This document shows, in pieces, positions 51,844 through 59,685 of a stretch of DNA of 64,000 nt. This DNA comes from Pseudonocardia parietis (GTDB taxonomy: Bacteria > Actinomycetota > Actinomycetes > Mycobacteriales > Pseudonocardiaceae), in NCBI RefSeq assembly GCF_017876315.1, contig NZ_JAGINU010000002.1, positions 217,543-281,542 on the forward strand, written 5' to 3'. Below the pieces are notes generated by a model that made no database searches, was not told the origin of the DNA, and saw nothing but the letters and a program-made list of their open reading frames with translations. The stretch's first letter is position 1; every line of letters starts with the position of its first letter. A program made the translations under genes and the position numbers.

Positions 51844-52346
51844 TGCGCTTCTCCGGTGCTGTCCCGCGGCACCGCGCCATCAGATTGAGCGACCGGACGC
51901 CGGATGCACGGCCCGATCCGTACGCTGTGCACGCTGCTGGGCATTCCGATCCTCGTGTCCGACTCCACTACGATTCTCGGGCGGCCGGTGATCGGATCGG
52001 TGGTCCTCACTCGCTGCCGCAAGATCCCTCCGCTCGGACCGACGAGCATGGAAGAGCCGAAACGATCTATGACCGAGCACACTGCGTTAACACTGCTCGC
52101 GCGCCCTCGCGAGTCGCATCGATGACGGCCCGGCCGGCCACCAAGGCGTATGCGGTACCGCGCAAGGGTAGCCAGCGGCCGGGTGATCTCCGCTTGTCTC
52201 TCTGTGCGCACGACGAGATCTCCCCCAACAGGCCAGCGCCACTTTCCGTGCAGCTTCACGAATAAGTGGCGCCGGACTTGCTTTGCGCTTCCCGCTGCGT
52301 CGCGGAGATCACCATTCTACTGTCGGCCGAGCAAGAGGAAGGTAAA
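51844..52346. other. Upstream region of NRPS-like gene, no gene recognised
   Basis: About 500 bases with lower GC than the flanks in places. It should contain the promoter for the NRPS-like/dioxygenase unit. A 73-codon frame at 51904-52125 on the plus strand lacks a ribosome-binding site and any known motif. No operator-like palindrome was found. Confidence 0.4.
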
Positions 52347-52583
52347 ATGATCGCCCGAAAAGACAAGAGGAGGGTTAACGAAAGGCGATCACATTCGGCC
52401 AATTGGTCCTGCCGAGTCCAGGCGTGCCCGGCAGACTGCTCGGCGGAGGCGGCAGATGGCTGTCCGACGTGCTGTCCGACGGACACGCCGCTGCGGCCTC
52501 GTCGCCACCCGTGGCCCCGCCTCTTCCGGTCGCCTACCCGTGCCGTGGGGGCTGCCCGTCGTGTCGCCGACACACCGTCATAG
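52347..52583 (+). CDS. Possible small cysteine-rich peptide gene
   Basis: ATG 52347 is preceded by AGAGGAAGG at ideal spacing. The 78-codon frame begins with a lysine/arginine-rich, AT-richer leader-like part (MIARKDKRRVNERRSHSANW) and then a cysteine cluster (CRVQACPADCSAEAADGCPT, then CC). The last 30 codons are arginine-rich and look like shadow sequence. Another frame of the same DNA also has fair codon use, so this may be chance. If real, it could be a metal-binding or modified peptide. It lies between the NRPS-like unit and a copA relic. Confidence 0.25.
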   Translation: MIARKDKRRVNERRSHSANWSCRVQACPADCSAEAADGCPTCCPTDTPLRPRRHPWPRLFRSPTRAVGAARRVADTPS

Positions 52584-52646
52584 CGCGCGAGCTGCCTCGG
52601 CCGCCGTGGTCCCGGGAGCGGCGTCCTGGGCAGGTGCGATGCGCGC

Positions 52647-52681
52647 GAGGTGGTGCAGCCACTCGGCGGCTGCACCACCTC
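52647..52681. terminator. Strong hairpin, probable transcription terminator
   Basis: GAGGTGGTGCAGCC is exactly reversed by GGCTGCACCACCTC across a 7-base loop, giving a 14-bp perfect stem. It lies 17 bases beyond the stop of the copA relic in that gene's direction of transcription. No T-run follows, which is common in actinomycete terminators. Confidence 0.65.
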
Positions 52682-52697
52682 GTCGTGGTGGACCCGA

Positions 52698-52919
52698 TCA
52701 GTCCGCGTGTCCTCGGAAGCGGCGCAGTCGCAGGCTGTCGCCGACGACGAAGACGGAGCTGAACGCCATGACCGCGCCGGCGATCATCGAGTTGAGCAGA
52801 CCCACCGCGGCCAGGGGGATGGCTACGACGTTGCAGGAAGGGCTGCCCTTGATCGTGCTCAGTCTCCGGCGGGAGAGCCGGACCGCGTCAGCTGCGGCCC
52901 GGAGGTCGCCGCGGGCCAT
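52698..52919 (-). pseudogene. Copper-transporting P-type ATPase, C-terminal relic
   Basis: The 73-codon frame reads DLRAAADAVRLSRRRLSTIK, then NVVAIPLAAVGLLNSMIAGA and VMAFSSVFVVGDSLRLRRFR. These are the last two transmembrane helices and end of a CopA-type P1B ATPase. The phosphorylation, nucleotide-binding and metal-binding parts are missing, and a short internal deletion after TIKG removes part of the helix 7 region. It is followed by an intact hairpin terminator. It is one of several broken copper genes in the window. Confidence 0.75.
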
Positions 52920-53020
52920 CGTAGGTCGTCGCAGACCCGGGTCCGATCCCCGGCGTGTTGACCGATGAGCTAGCTTCTACGGAGCGTAGGAGTTCGGACT
53001 GCGGAGGGAAGGAGGTCGAG

Positions 53021-53683
53021 GTGGCGGCGTACCGCAGATTTTCCCACCAGCGCGGCGTGGTGAGCACGCACGGGCGCCAGGTGCGCCCCGCTCTTGCAGC
53101 GATCGCGGCCATGGCGGTTCTGCTGTCGACCGGCTGCGGAGTTGGCCGGGACGCGGCCGGGTCGGGGCCGGGACAGGAGTTTCAGTTCGTGGCACCCGGC
53201 GGACAGACGCGGATCGCCTACGACCCGCCAGAGAGCCGTCAGCGGATCACCGACCTACGCGGCGAGAGCCTGATGAACCCGGGGACCGAAGTCGGTATCG
53301 CGGACTTCCCCGGCAAGGTCCGCGTGCTCAATATCTGGGGTTCGTGGTGTGGCCCGTGCCGGGTGGAGGCGCCCGAGCTGCAGGCGGTGCAGGACGCCAC
53401 GCGTGGCGATGCCGTCGTGCTCGGCATCGATGTTCGCGACGACCGGCAGGCTGCGCTGGACTTCAAAACCGACCGTGGGCTGACCTACGACTCGATCTAT
53501 GACTTCTCGGGCCGCAGCCTGGCACGGCTCGACGGGTATCCGCGCAACGTGGTGCCCTCGACAATCGTGCTGGACCGCGAGGCTCGGGTGGCGGCGGTGT
53601 TCCTGACCCCGGTGTCGAGCTCGGACTTGCTGCCGCTGATCGCCAAGCTGACCGACGAAGCGGGGACAGGCCGTGAACGCTGA
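53021..53683 (+). CDS. resA: ResA-type thiol-disulfide lipoprotein for cytochrome c maturation
   Basis: This 220-residue protein starts at GTG 53021 after AAGGAGGTCGAG. A lipoprotein signal (AIAAMAVLLSTGCG) exports and anchors it. The thioredoxin fold has active site NIWGSWCGPCRVEAPELQ with Cys110 and Cys113, the family's GIDVRDDRQAALDF, and the cis-Pro in NVVPSTIVLDRE. ResA reduces the haem-binding cysteines of apocytochrome c, receiving electrons from CcdA. It is the first of four co-oriented genes resA-ccdA-resB-ccsB that form the complete System II pathway. Confidence 0.9.
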   Translation: MAAYRRFSHQRGVVSTHGRQVRPALAAIAAMAVLLSTGCGVGRDAAGSGPGQEFQFVAPGGQTRIAYDPPESRQRITDLRGESLMNPGTEVGIADFPGKVRVLNIWGSWCGPCRVEAPELQAVQDATRGDAVVLGIDVRDDRQAALDFKTDRGLTYDSIYDFSGRSLARLDGYPRNVVPSTIVLDREARVAAVFLTPVSSSDLLPLIAKLTDEAGTGRER

Positions 53684-53722
53684 ATCTCGACCGCTCCCGC
53701 GCGCTGGTGGAGCGCGTGACTG

Positions 53723-54634
53723 ATGGGCGCGACCACAACTCTCGCGATGTCGGGGCCGTTGGTACTCGCGGCCCTGGTCTCGGTGGCGGCGGGGCTGGTG
53801 AGCTTCGCGTCGCCGTGCGTCGTGCCGCTGGTTCCCGGCTATCTCGCCTATCTGGCCGGGTTGGTGGGCGCGCAATCACCGCCGGTGACCTCGGCCGAGG
53901 CTCGTGCCCGCGCAGCCGCCCGGCGCACAGGTACCGACGCCGAGGCCGTACTGGCGCTCGCCGACCCGGGCGCTCCCCGCGCCGCTGCCGGCAACCCGAC
54001 CGGGCCGGCGGCGGAGGACACGGCGGGCTCGCCTAGAACACGGCCCGTCGACGGCCGCTGGCGTGTTGTCGGCGCGGTCGCACTGTTCATCGCGGGCTTC
54101 ACCACCGTGTTCACCATCGTCATGGTCGGTGTGGTCTGGCTGTCCGATGTACTGATCGACAACGAGGCCGTGCTGCAGCGCATCGGCGGCGTCGTGATGA
54201 TCGTGATGGGGCTGGCGTTCGCCGGGCTGATCCCGGCGCTGCAGCGCGAGTACCGCGCGCACTGGGCGCCACGGGCCGGGCTGGCCGGTGCGCCGCTGCT
54301 CGGTGCGGTGTTCGGGCTCGGCTGGGTGCCCTGCATCGGCCCGACCCTGGCCGGGGTCGTTGCCGTCGCCGCCGGGACCGGGGGCGGCTCGTTGCGCGGG
54401 ATCGTCCTGATCCTCGCTTACTGTGCCGGGCTGGGGATCCCGTTCGTGCTCATCGCGCTCGGTGCCACCCGCGCCGTTGGTGCGCTGGGTTGGCTGCGCC
54501 GGCACACCAGGGCGGTCCAGGTCGTCGGGGGCGTGCTGCTGGTCACAGTCGGTGTGCTGCTGGTGTCCGGGTTGTGGGCACAGTGGCTGGTGAAGTTGCA
54601 GGTCTCGATCGCCGGGTTCACCCCGCCCATCTAG
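53723..54634 (+). CDS. ccdA: CcdA-type cytochrome c biogenesis membrane protein
   Basis: This 303-residue membrane protein passes electrons from cytoplasmic thioredoxin to ResA. The two redox motifs are SFASPCVVPLVPGYLAYLAG in helix 1 and LGWVPCIGPTLAG in helix 4. It has six helices, with an unusual insertion of about 75 residues (Ala/Arg/Pro-rich, including EARARAAARRTGTDAEAVLA) between helices 1 and 2, absent in shorter CcdA proteins. ATG 53723 is 40 bases after resA, and its stop abuts the resB start (TAGATG). Confidence 0.92.
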   Translation: MGATTTLAMSGPLVLAALVSVAAGLVSFASPCVVPLVPGYLAYLAGLVGAQSPPVTSAEARARAAARRTGTDAEAVLALADPGAPRAAAGNPTGPAAEDTAGSPRTRPVDGRWRVVGAVALFIAGFTTVFTIVMVGVVWLSDVLIDNEAVLQRIGGVVMIVMGLAFAGLIPALQREYRAHWAPRAGLAGAPLLGAVFGLGWVPCIGPTLAGVVAVAAGTGGGSLRGIVLILAYCAGLGIPFVLIALGATRAVGALGWLRRHTRAVQVVGGVLLVTVGVLLVSGLWAQWLVKLQVSIAGFTPPI

Positions 54635-56281
54635 ATGAGCTCACCACCTACCGCACCCCCGACGACGCCGCAGACCAGCTCCGGCGGCGAGCCCCCGTCG
54701 CGCCTCGGGCCCTTCCGGGCCGGGGCGGCCCTGTTGCGCAACACCTGGCGCGGCGTGACGAGCATGCGCACCGCGCTGGTGCTGCTGTTCCTGCTCGCCG
54801 TCGCCGCGCTGCCGGGCGCTCTGTTCCCGCAGCGCTCACTCAACGCGTTCCTCGTCGACGACTTCTACGCCGACTACCCCACCGCGGCGCCGATCGTCGA
54901 GGCACTGGGCGGATTCGAGGTGTTCGCCAGCCCGTGGTTCGCCGCGATCTACCTGCTGCTGATGATCTCGCTGGTGGGGTGCGTGCTGCCCCGCTCGCGG
55001 GAGTACTGGCGCGGGATGCGCCAGCCACCCGTCGCGATACCGCGGAACCTGTCTCGGCTGCCGCACCACGCTTCGGGCGCCTCGGTCGAGGCTCCCGAAG
55101 CGGTGCTCGGGCGCGCCCGCACACTCCTGCGTGGCTGGCGAACAGTCGAACGCAGCGAGGCCGACGGTAGCCGGACGGTGTCCGCCGAGAAGGGCTACCT
55201 GCGTGAGACCGGCAACCTGGTCTTTCACCTGAGCCTGATCGGGATCCTGCTCGGTCTGGCCGGCGGCAAGATGTACGGCTACGAGGGCGACGTGATCATC
55301 CGCGCGGACGGCACCGAGTTCTGCAACTCCTCCGTCCTCGGCTACGACACGTTCCGGGCCGGGCTGCGCGTCGACGGCACTGACCTCAACCAGTTCTGCG
55401 TGCGGGTCGACCGTTTCAACGGCAGCTGGCTGCCGAACGGCCAACCGGCCACCTTCGGCGCGGACGTCGCGTACCAGACCGGAGAAGATCTCCGCAACGG
55501 CAGAACCAGCTGGCGCCCGACCGACATCTCGATCAACCAGCCGCTGCGCACCGACGGCGACCGCATCTACCTCACCGGCTACGGCTACGCGCCGGAATTC
55601 ACCGTCACCTGGCTGGACGGGCAGAGCCGAACCGGGGAGGTCCAGTGGCGCCCGGTCGACCTGAGCGGCACCCAGCTCTCCGAGGGCGCGACCAAGTTCG
55701 AGCGCCCCGGCGTCACCGACCCGGAAGCCCGGCGCACTACCCAGCTCGCGGTGACCGGCACCTTCGCCCCGACCGGGGCGATCGACCAGCAGGGCCGCCT
55801 GGCCTCGGTGCACCCCGACCTGCGCGCACCGACCGCCGACGTCAACGTGCTGCTCGGTGATCTCGGCATCGACGACGGTCGCGGCCAGTCGATCTTCGCC
55901 GTGGACCAGCAGAAGATCGACGACGGTGAGCTGCGCTCGGTCGCGCAGGACCGGCTCGGGATCGGGGACACCGTGCGGCTGCCGGATGGCACCGTCGTCC
56001 GGTTCGATGGCGTCACCCCGTGGGTGAACCTGCAGGTCGGCTACGACCCGGGGCAGGTCTGGGTGCTCGTGTTCTCGATGTTGATGGTGGGCGGTCTGTC
56101 TCTGTCGCTGTTGATCAAGCGGCGCCGCTTCTGGGTGCGCGTGCAGGCCACCGACGGTGACACCACGGGCAGCCGGGTCGAGCTCGGCGGCCTGGCTCGC
56201 ACCGACCGAGCGGGCTACGGCGAGGAGTTCGACCGGCTCTCGGCCGAGCTGCTCGCACCGACGCAGAACAAGGACGGTTGA
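54635..56281 (+). CDS. resB: ResB haem-handling protein of System II
   Basis: The product has 548 residues. Three helices near the N-terminus (TALVLLFLLAVAALPGALFP; FAAIYLLLMISLVGCVLPRS; LVFHLSLIGILLGLAGGKMY) and one near the end (VWVLVFSMLMVGGLSLSLLI) surround a large extracytoplasmic domain. The His in LVFHLSL is a conserved haem-related residue of the family. With CcsB it moves haem across the membrane and attaches it to apocytochrome c. Start ATG follows the ccdA stop directly, and ccsB begins one base after its stop. Confidence 0.92.
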   Translation: MSSPPTAPPTTPQTSSGGEPPSRLGPFRAGAALLRNTWRGVTSMRTALVLLFLLAVAALPGALFPQRSLNAFLVDDFYADYPTAAPIVEALGGFEVFASPWFAAIYLLLMISLVGCVLPRSREYWRGMRQPPVAIPRNLSRLPHHASGASVEAPEAVLGRARTLLRGWRTVERSEADGSRTVSAEKGYLRETGNLVFHLSLIGILLGLAGGKMYGYEGDVIIRADGTEFCNSSVLGYDTFRAGLRVDGTDLNQFCVRVDRFNGSWLPNGQPATFGADVAYQTGEDLRNGRTSWRPTDISINQPLRTDGDRIYLTGYGYAPEFTVTWLDGQSRTGEVQWRPVDLSGTQLSEGATKFERPGVTDPEARRTTQLAVTGTFAPTGAIDQQGRLASVHPDLRAPTADVNVLLGDLGIDDGRGQSIFAVDQQKIDDGELRSVAQDRLGIGDTVRLPDGTVVRFDGVTPWVNLQVGYDPGQVWVLVFSMLMVGGLSLSLLIKRRRFWVRVQATDGDTTGSRVELGGLARTDRAGYGEEFDRLSAELLAPTQNKDG

Positions 56282-56282
56282 C

Positions 56283-57272
56283 ATGCTCGTGGACCCGATC
56301 ACCGCGATGTGGAGTGACCGCCTGTTCCAGGCGACGCTCGTCGTGCTGCTACTGGCGATGGTATTCACATCGCTGGAGTACGCGTCGCGCCGGATCGCCC
56401 GCAGCAGGCGCACGTCGGAAGCACCTGTGGCGGTCGGCGCTTCTGCGGCGGAGGCCGGCGGGGAGACTGAGGTCGCGGTCGTCGAGCCGTCCCCAGCGGG
56501 CCTCACGCCCGACGGCGGCAAACCGGGCCGGGCCCGCGTCGACCGCTACGGCCGCATCGGCGTTTCGTTGATGATCCTCGCGGTGCTGCTGCACCTCGGG
56601 TCGATCGTACTGCGCGGCCTCGCGGCCTACCGCTGGCCGCTCGGCAACATGTACGAGTTCGTCTCGGCGCTGTGCATGTTGGCCGTCGCCGCGTGGCTGG
56701 TGCTGGTCTACCGGCATCCCGCGATCCGTCCGGCCGGGGTGTTCGTGCTGACGCCGGTCGTGCTGCTGATGTTCCTCGCGGGGACGGTGCTCTATCTCGA
56801 CGCTGCGCCCGTGGTGCCAGCGTTGCAGTCGTACTGGATCATCATCCACGTCACCACGATCACGCTGGCCTCCGGCATGCTGCTGGTATCCGGCGTCGCG
56901 AGCCTGCTGTTCATAGTGAAGCGCAGCGAAAAGCCCGCCGTGCTGGCCACGAAGCTGCCGTCGGCCGAGACGCTCGACCGGCTCGCCTACCGGGTGACGG
57001 TACTCGCCTTCCCGCTCTACACCTTCGCCATCATCGCCGGCGCCGCGTGGGCCGAGGCCGCCTGGGGTCGGTTCTGGGGCTGGGACCCCAAGGAAGTCGT
57101 GTCCTTTGTCGCCTGGGTGCTCTACGCCGCCTATCTGCACGCCCGCGCCACGGCCGGGTGGCGGACCGCGCGCGCAGCCTGGATCAACACCGCGGGCTTC
57201 GCCACGATCGTGTTCAACCTGTTCTTCATCAACATGGTGGTCGCCGGGCTGCACTCCTATGCAGGAGTGTGA
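56283..57272 (+). CDS. ccsB: CcsB (ResC) cytochrome c synthase subunit
   Basis: This 329-residue membrane protein has the tryptophan-rich haem-binding WWD signature as WGRFWGWDPKEVVSFVAW, with flanking His residues in the family positions (VLLHLGSIV, SYWIIIHVTTI, YLHARATAGW). Eight helices are predicted, with a hydrophilic linker of about 50 residues after the first. It ligates haem to the CXXCH motif of cytochromes c together with ResB. ATG 56283 was chosen from its position one base after resB. It ends the operon. Confidence 0.94.
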   Translation: MLVDPITAMWSDRLFQATLVVLLLAMVFTSLEYASRRIARSRRTSEAPVAVGASAAEAGGETEVAVVEPSPAGLTPDGGKPGRARVDRYGRIGVSLMILAVLLHLGSIVLRGLAAYRWPLGNMYEFVSALCMLAVAAWLVLVYRHPAIRPAGVFVLTPVVLLMFLAGTVLYLDAAPVVPALQSYWIIIHVTTITLASGMLLVSGVASLLFIVKRSEKPAVLATKLPSAETLDRLAYRVTVLAFPLYTFAIIAGAAWAEAAWGRFWGWDPKEVVSFVAWVLYAAYLHARATAGWRTARAAWINTAGFATIVFNLFFINMVVAGLHSYAGV

Positions 57273-57413
57273 GCGACTATCGGGCGAAGATTCACACCTC
57301 AAGCTGCACCGCAAGCCACGTCCTCGTCCGGTGCTGGATGGGCTCTCCGCGAGGCGGGCCAATCCCGCCGCCTGGTCGGCCAGGACCGGAGTGACGACCG
57401 CGAACTCACTCGG

Positions 57414-57626
57414 TCAAGGAGCCGAGGGCTCCGCGCGGGCGTGCGCCAGCGTCTGTGGCGGTCTCGCCGAGCTCGGCTGGTCGCCGGAGTCGATCCCGAG
57501 CAGAGCGCCCGGGTCGGCCTTGATGTCGATGGTGGTCAGGACGCCGACCCCCTGCTCAGCCAGCGCGGCGGTGACGGCACTGATGGCCTGCTGATGGTCG
57601 AGAGCGACGGTGTGAGCGATCTGCAT
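57414..57626 (-). pseudogene. DUF302 protein copy 3, internal deletion and frameshift
   Basis: ATG 57626 follows GAGGAGGTC. The start reads MQIAHTVALDHQQAISAVTA and GVGVLTTIDIKA, matching copies 1 and 2, then jumps to DPGALLGIDSGDQ. About 56 residues are missing in frame, including the conserved GACNPG and LLPCNV motifs. The end has shifted: the other frame would read AELGETATDAGAR, the expected tail. The product cannot fold as DUF302. A clear operator palindrome remains upstream at 57692. Confidence 0.8.
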
Positions 57627-57691
57627 GGGGTACCTGACCTCCTCGCCGAAGCGCCGGAGCGTGCCAGGGGTCGCGCCTGACCACAGTAACG

Positions 57692-57709
57692 TTACCCCCT
57701 TGGGGTATA
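57692..57709. promoter_or_regulatory. CsoR/CstR-type operator before DUF302 copy 3
   Basis: TTACCCCCTTGGGGTATA carries TACCCC and GGGGTA arms like the site at 3782. It lies about 65 bases before the decayed DUF302 copy 3 and about 110 before the second SHOCT gene, again a divergent layout. It supports a shared regulator. Confidence 0.6.
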
Positions 57710-57814
57710 CCAACGTGCGTGCGGTGGAGTATCGCCGTTATGCCCTGAGCCCCGCCGTCGGCGCGGTGCTCACAACTGCCAGCGATGTGAGGTCAACACG
57801 AGGAGGTCACGACT

Positions 57815-58057
57815 GTGATGGGTGGATCAATGATGGGCTGGGGCTGGTTCTGGCCGATCCTCCTGCTGCTCGGCGTGTCGCTGCTGGTTTATGGAACGGC
57901 ACAGCTGGTTCGTGGGCGCGGCTCCTCCGGATCCGTGGTCGGTCCCGGTGCTTCCCTCGAGGCTGGGGTCACGGCCCGGCAGATCCTCGACGAGCGCTAC
58001 GCGCGCGGCGAGATCGATGACGAGGAGTATCGGCGTCGTCGGGATGAGCTGACATGA
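57815..58057 (+). CDS. Small SHOCT-domain membrane protein, copy 2
   Basis: This 80-residue protein starts at GTG 57815 (or ATG 57818) after AGGAGGTC. It repeats copy 1 at 10314: a Met-rich start (MGGSMMGWGWFW), one membrane helix (PILLLLGVSLLVYGTAQLV), and the SHOCT end TARQILDERYARGEIDDEEY. Its TGA overlaps the ATG of a multicopper oxidase, as in copy 1, but that oxidase is broken here. It remains intact itself and might pair with the oxidase at 10571. Confidence 0.85.
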   Translation: MMGGSMMGWGWFWPILLLLGVSLLVYGTAQLVRGRGSSGSVVGPGASLEAGVTARQILDERYARGEIDDEEYRRRRDELT

Positions 58058-58618
58058 ACGCAGGCATCTCAGTCGCCGCCGAGCCCTGACGTTGACCGGG
58101 TTCGGCGCTGCTGCGCTGACGGCGGGCGCGGCTGGCTGGCTGGCTGGACCCGGGGGCCCCAGCCCCCGGGCGGCCCCAGCTTCCCACAAGGCGACCCGGG
58201 CGCGACCCGGGTGTGCTCGCCAGCCGCGACGGCAGGCTGGCCGTGGAGTTGACTACCGCGGCTGGCCGCGACCCTGGGTGGACAACCCACCGCAGCGCTG
58301 GGCTACAACGGCTCGTCGCCGGGCTCGACTCTGCGGTTACGGCCGGGCGACGAGCTCGCCGTACGGCGATTAACTATCTCGATCAGCTCACCGATCTGCA
58401 CGCGCACGGGCTGCGTGTGGTCTCCGCAGGCCAACTGGGGCAATCCCTTCGTGCGGGTCGAGCCCGTTCCTCGTTCTCCTACCTCTATCGGATTCCTGCT
58501 GATCACCCTGCTGGCGCCCACCCGCTGGTGCCACCCCACTACCACGGCACGGTGGCCGACCAGCTCTTCGGAGGTCTGGCCGGGGTCCTGCTGATCGACC
58601 CACCACCGCACACAGGAT
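58054..58618 (+). pseudogene. Multicopper oxidase, decayed and truncated second copy
   Basis: ATG 58054 overlaps the SHOCT stop as in the intact module. The Tat signal is broken at once: MNAGIS is followed by a shift before RRRALTLTGFGAAALTAGAA. Further pieces are LASRDGRLAVELTTAAG, TDLHAHGLRV, SFSYLYRIPADHPAG and PHYHGTVADQLFGGLAGVLL in changing frames, matching the intact oxidase in order. It stops at LLIDPPPHTG, so domains 2 and 3 are missing. At least four frameshifts are needed. Confidence 0.85.
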
Positions 58619-58767
58619 TCAGGCGTCGGTGTCGCCGGTGACCGTGTCGTCGTATCCGACATCCCGCTCGAGAGCTGGGGCGGTGGCGGCGCCGAACGTC
58701 AGGGTCGGACGAGGACCTCGCGGCCATGTCAGTATTGGCTGGCGATCTACGCGATGCGCCCAATTCG

Positions 58768-59625
58768 CTAGTCTCGCCGGGCTCGGTATCCCTGCGGCGT
58801 GCCGTGGGTGATCCGCGAGGCCGTGCGGCAGGTCATATGCCACACCGAGCTGGCGGTCCGGCGTATCGGCGGGCTGAAACCGACCCGGTCTCGTTGTACC
58901 TGTTCCTCGATGCCGGCTCCGGTGCTGTTTGGGCGGATGCGGAGCCGCGGTAGCGCGAGCACGTCGTCCGCGGAGCTGGCCACTCGGAACTCGGTCGTGC
59001 ATGCGCTGGCGTATCCGGCGCGGGAGATGGCGCTCCGCATCTGTGCGCTCGAGACGCCGGCCGGGTAGCAGAAGGACTCAACGTGTAAGCCGAGCCGATC
59101 CTCGAGTTCGTTCTTGCTGGCCTGGACCTCGTCTGTCGCGACACGCAGGCCGTTCTGGGCCCGAGCGTTGACTGCGCGGCTCCCGATCTCCACGCCCGCT
59201 CTCCCCAGGTGCGCGAGCTCGTCCCAGCCGAGGTGCGATCGCTCACGTGGTTCCCAACGCGAGGCTCGACGCCCGACTGCACCGGTCGGAACGTAGAGGG
59301 TAGCGCGAGCGCCAAATCTCCGGAGGAGGTCGTAAGCGTTGAGGAAGTCCAGCAGCGCGTCGTCGAACGACAAGGCAATGACAGGGCGGGAACGGTTCTC
59401 CTCGAGGAGTTGCCGCGCCGCGGTGACACCGACAAGCTTCCATCCGGTCGTGGTGAGAAAGTGCAGGTGCTCCTCGAGCAGTGACACGGGCACCGTCCTT
59501 GCAGCCGCGGTCTCAGGGCTGTGATGTGGGACGGAGCGGTACCTGAGGATCGGCAGACGCCATATCGCGCGCGCCTCCCGGTAGGGCGACGGGCGCGGTT
59601 GCCCCAGCCGTATACGCGCAAGCAT
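58768..59625 (-). CDS. Polysaccharide-deacetylase-fold protein lacking metal His motif
   Basis: This 285-residue protein has a NodB-type fold. The first motif is kept as VIALSFDDALLDF, with the Asp pair, and the later strand SFCYPAGVSSAQMR is also recognisable. The second motif, normally GSH(T/S)xxH with two metal-binding His, is GSRAVNA (residues 148-154), so neither ligand is present. Catalysis by the usual metal mechanism is therefore unlikely. It may be a structural or binding protein, or a decaying gene. ATG 59625 was preferred to ATG 59685. A homologue with the full motif lies at 62536-63336. Confidence 0.78.
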   Translation of the reverse strand: MLARIRLGQPRPSPYREARAIWRLPILRYRSVPHHSPETAAARTVPVSLLEEHLHFLTTTGWKLVGVTAARQLLEENRSRPVIALSFDDALLDFLNAYDLLRRFGARATLYVPTGAVGRRASRWEPRERSHLGWDELAHLGRAGVEIGSRAVNARAQNGLRVATDEVQASKNELEDRLGLHVESFCYPAGVSSAQMRSAISRAGYASACTTEFRVASSADDVLALPRLRIRPNSTGAGIEEQVQRDRVGFSPPIRRTASSVWHMTCRTASRITHGTPQGYRARRD

Positions 59626-59685
59626 CTCTGCACGACCATGGAGGCCATGGAGGGGCCCCGCTCGGGGGCTGGATTCGCAGTCCAC

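Noticed and set aside
51904..52125. 73-codon frame upstream of the NRPS-like gene
   Set aside because: It has no ribosome-binding site, no motif and mixed codon use; it is more likely part of the promoter region.
54836..56521. 561-codon open frame opposite resB
   Set aside because: It is antisense to resB, spans two real genes and has no recognisable domain.
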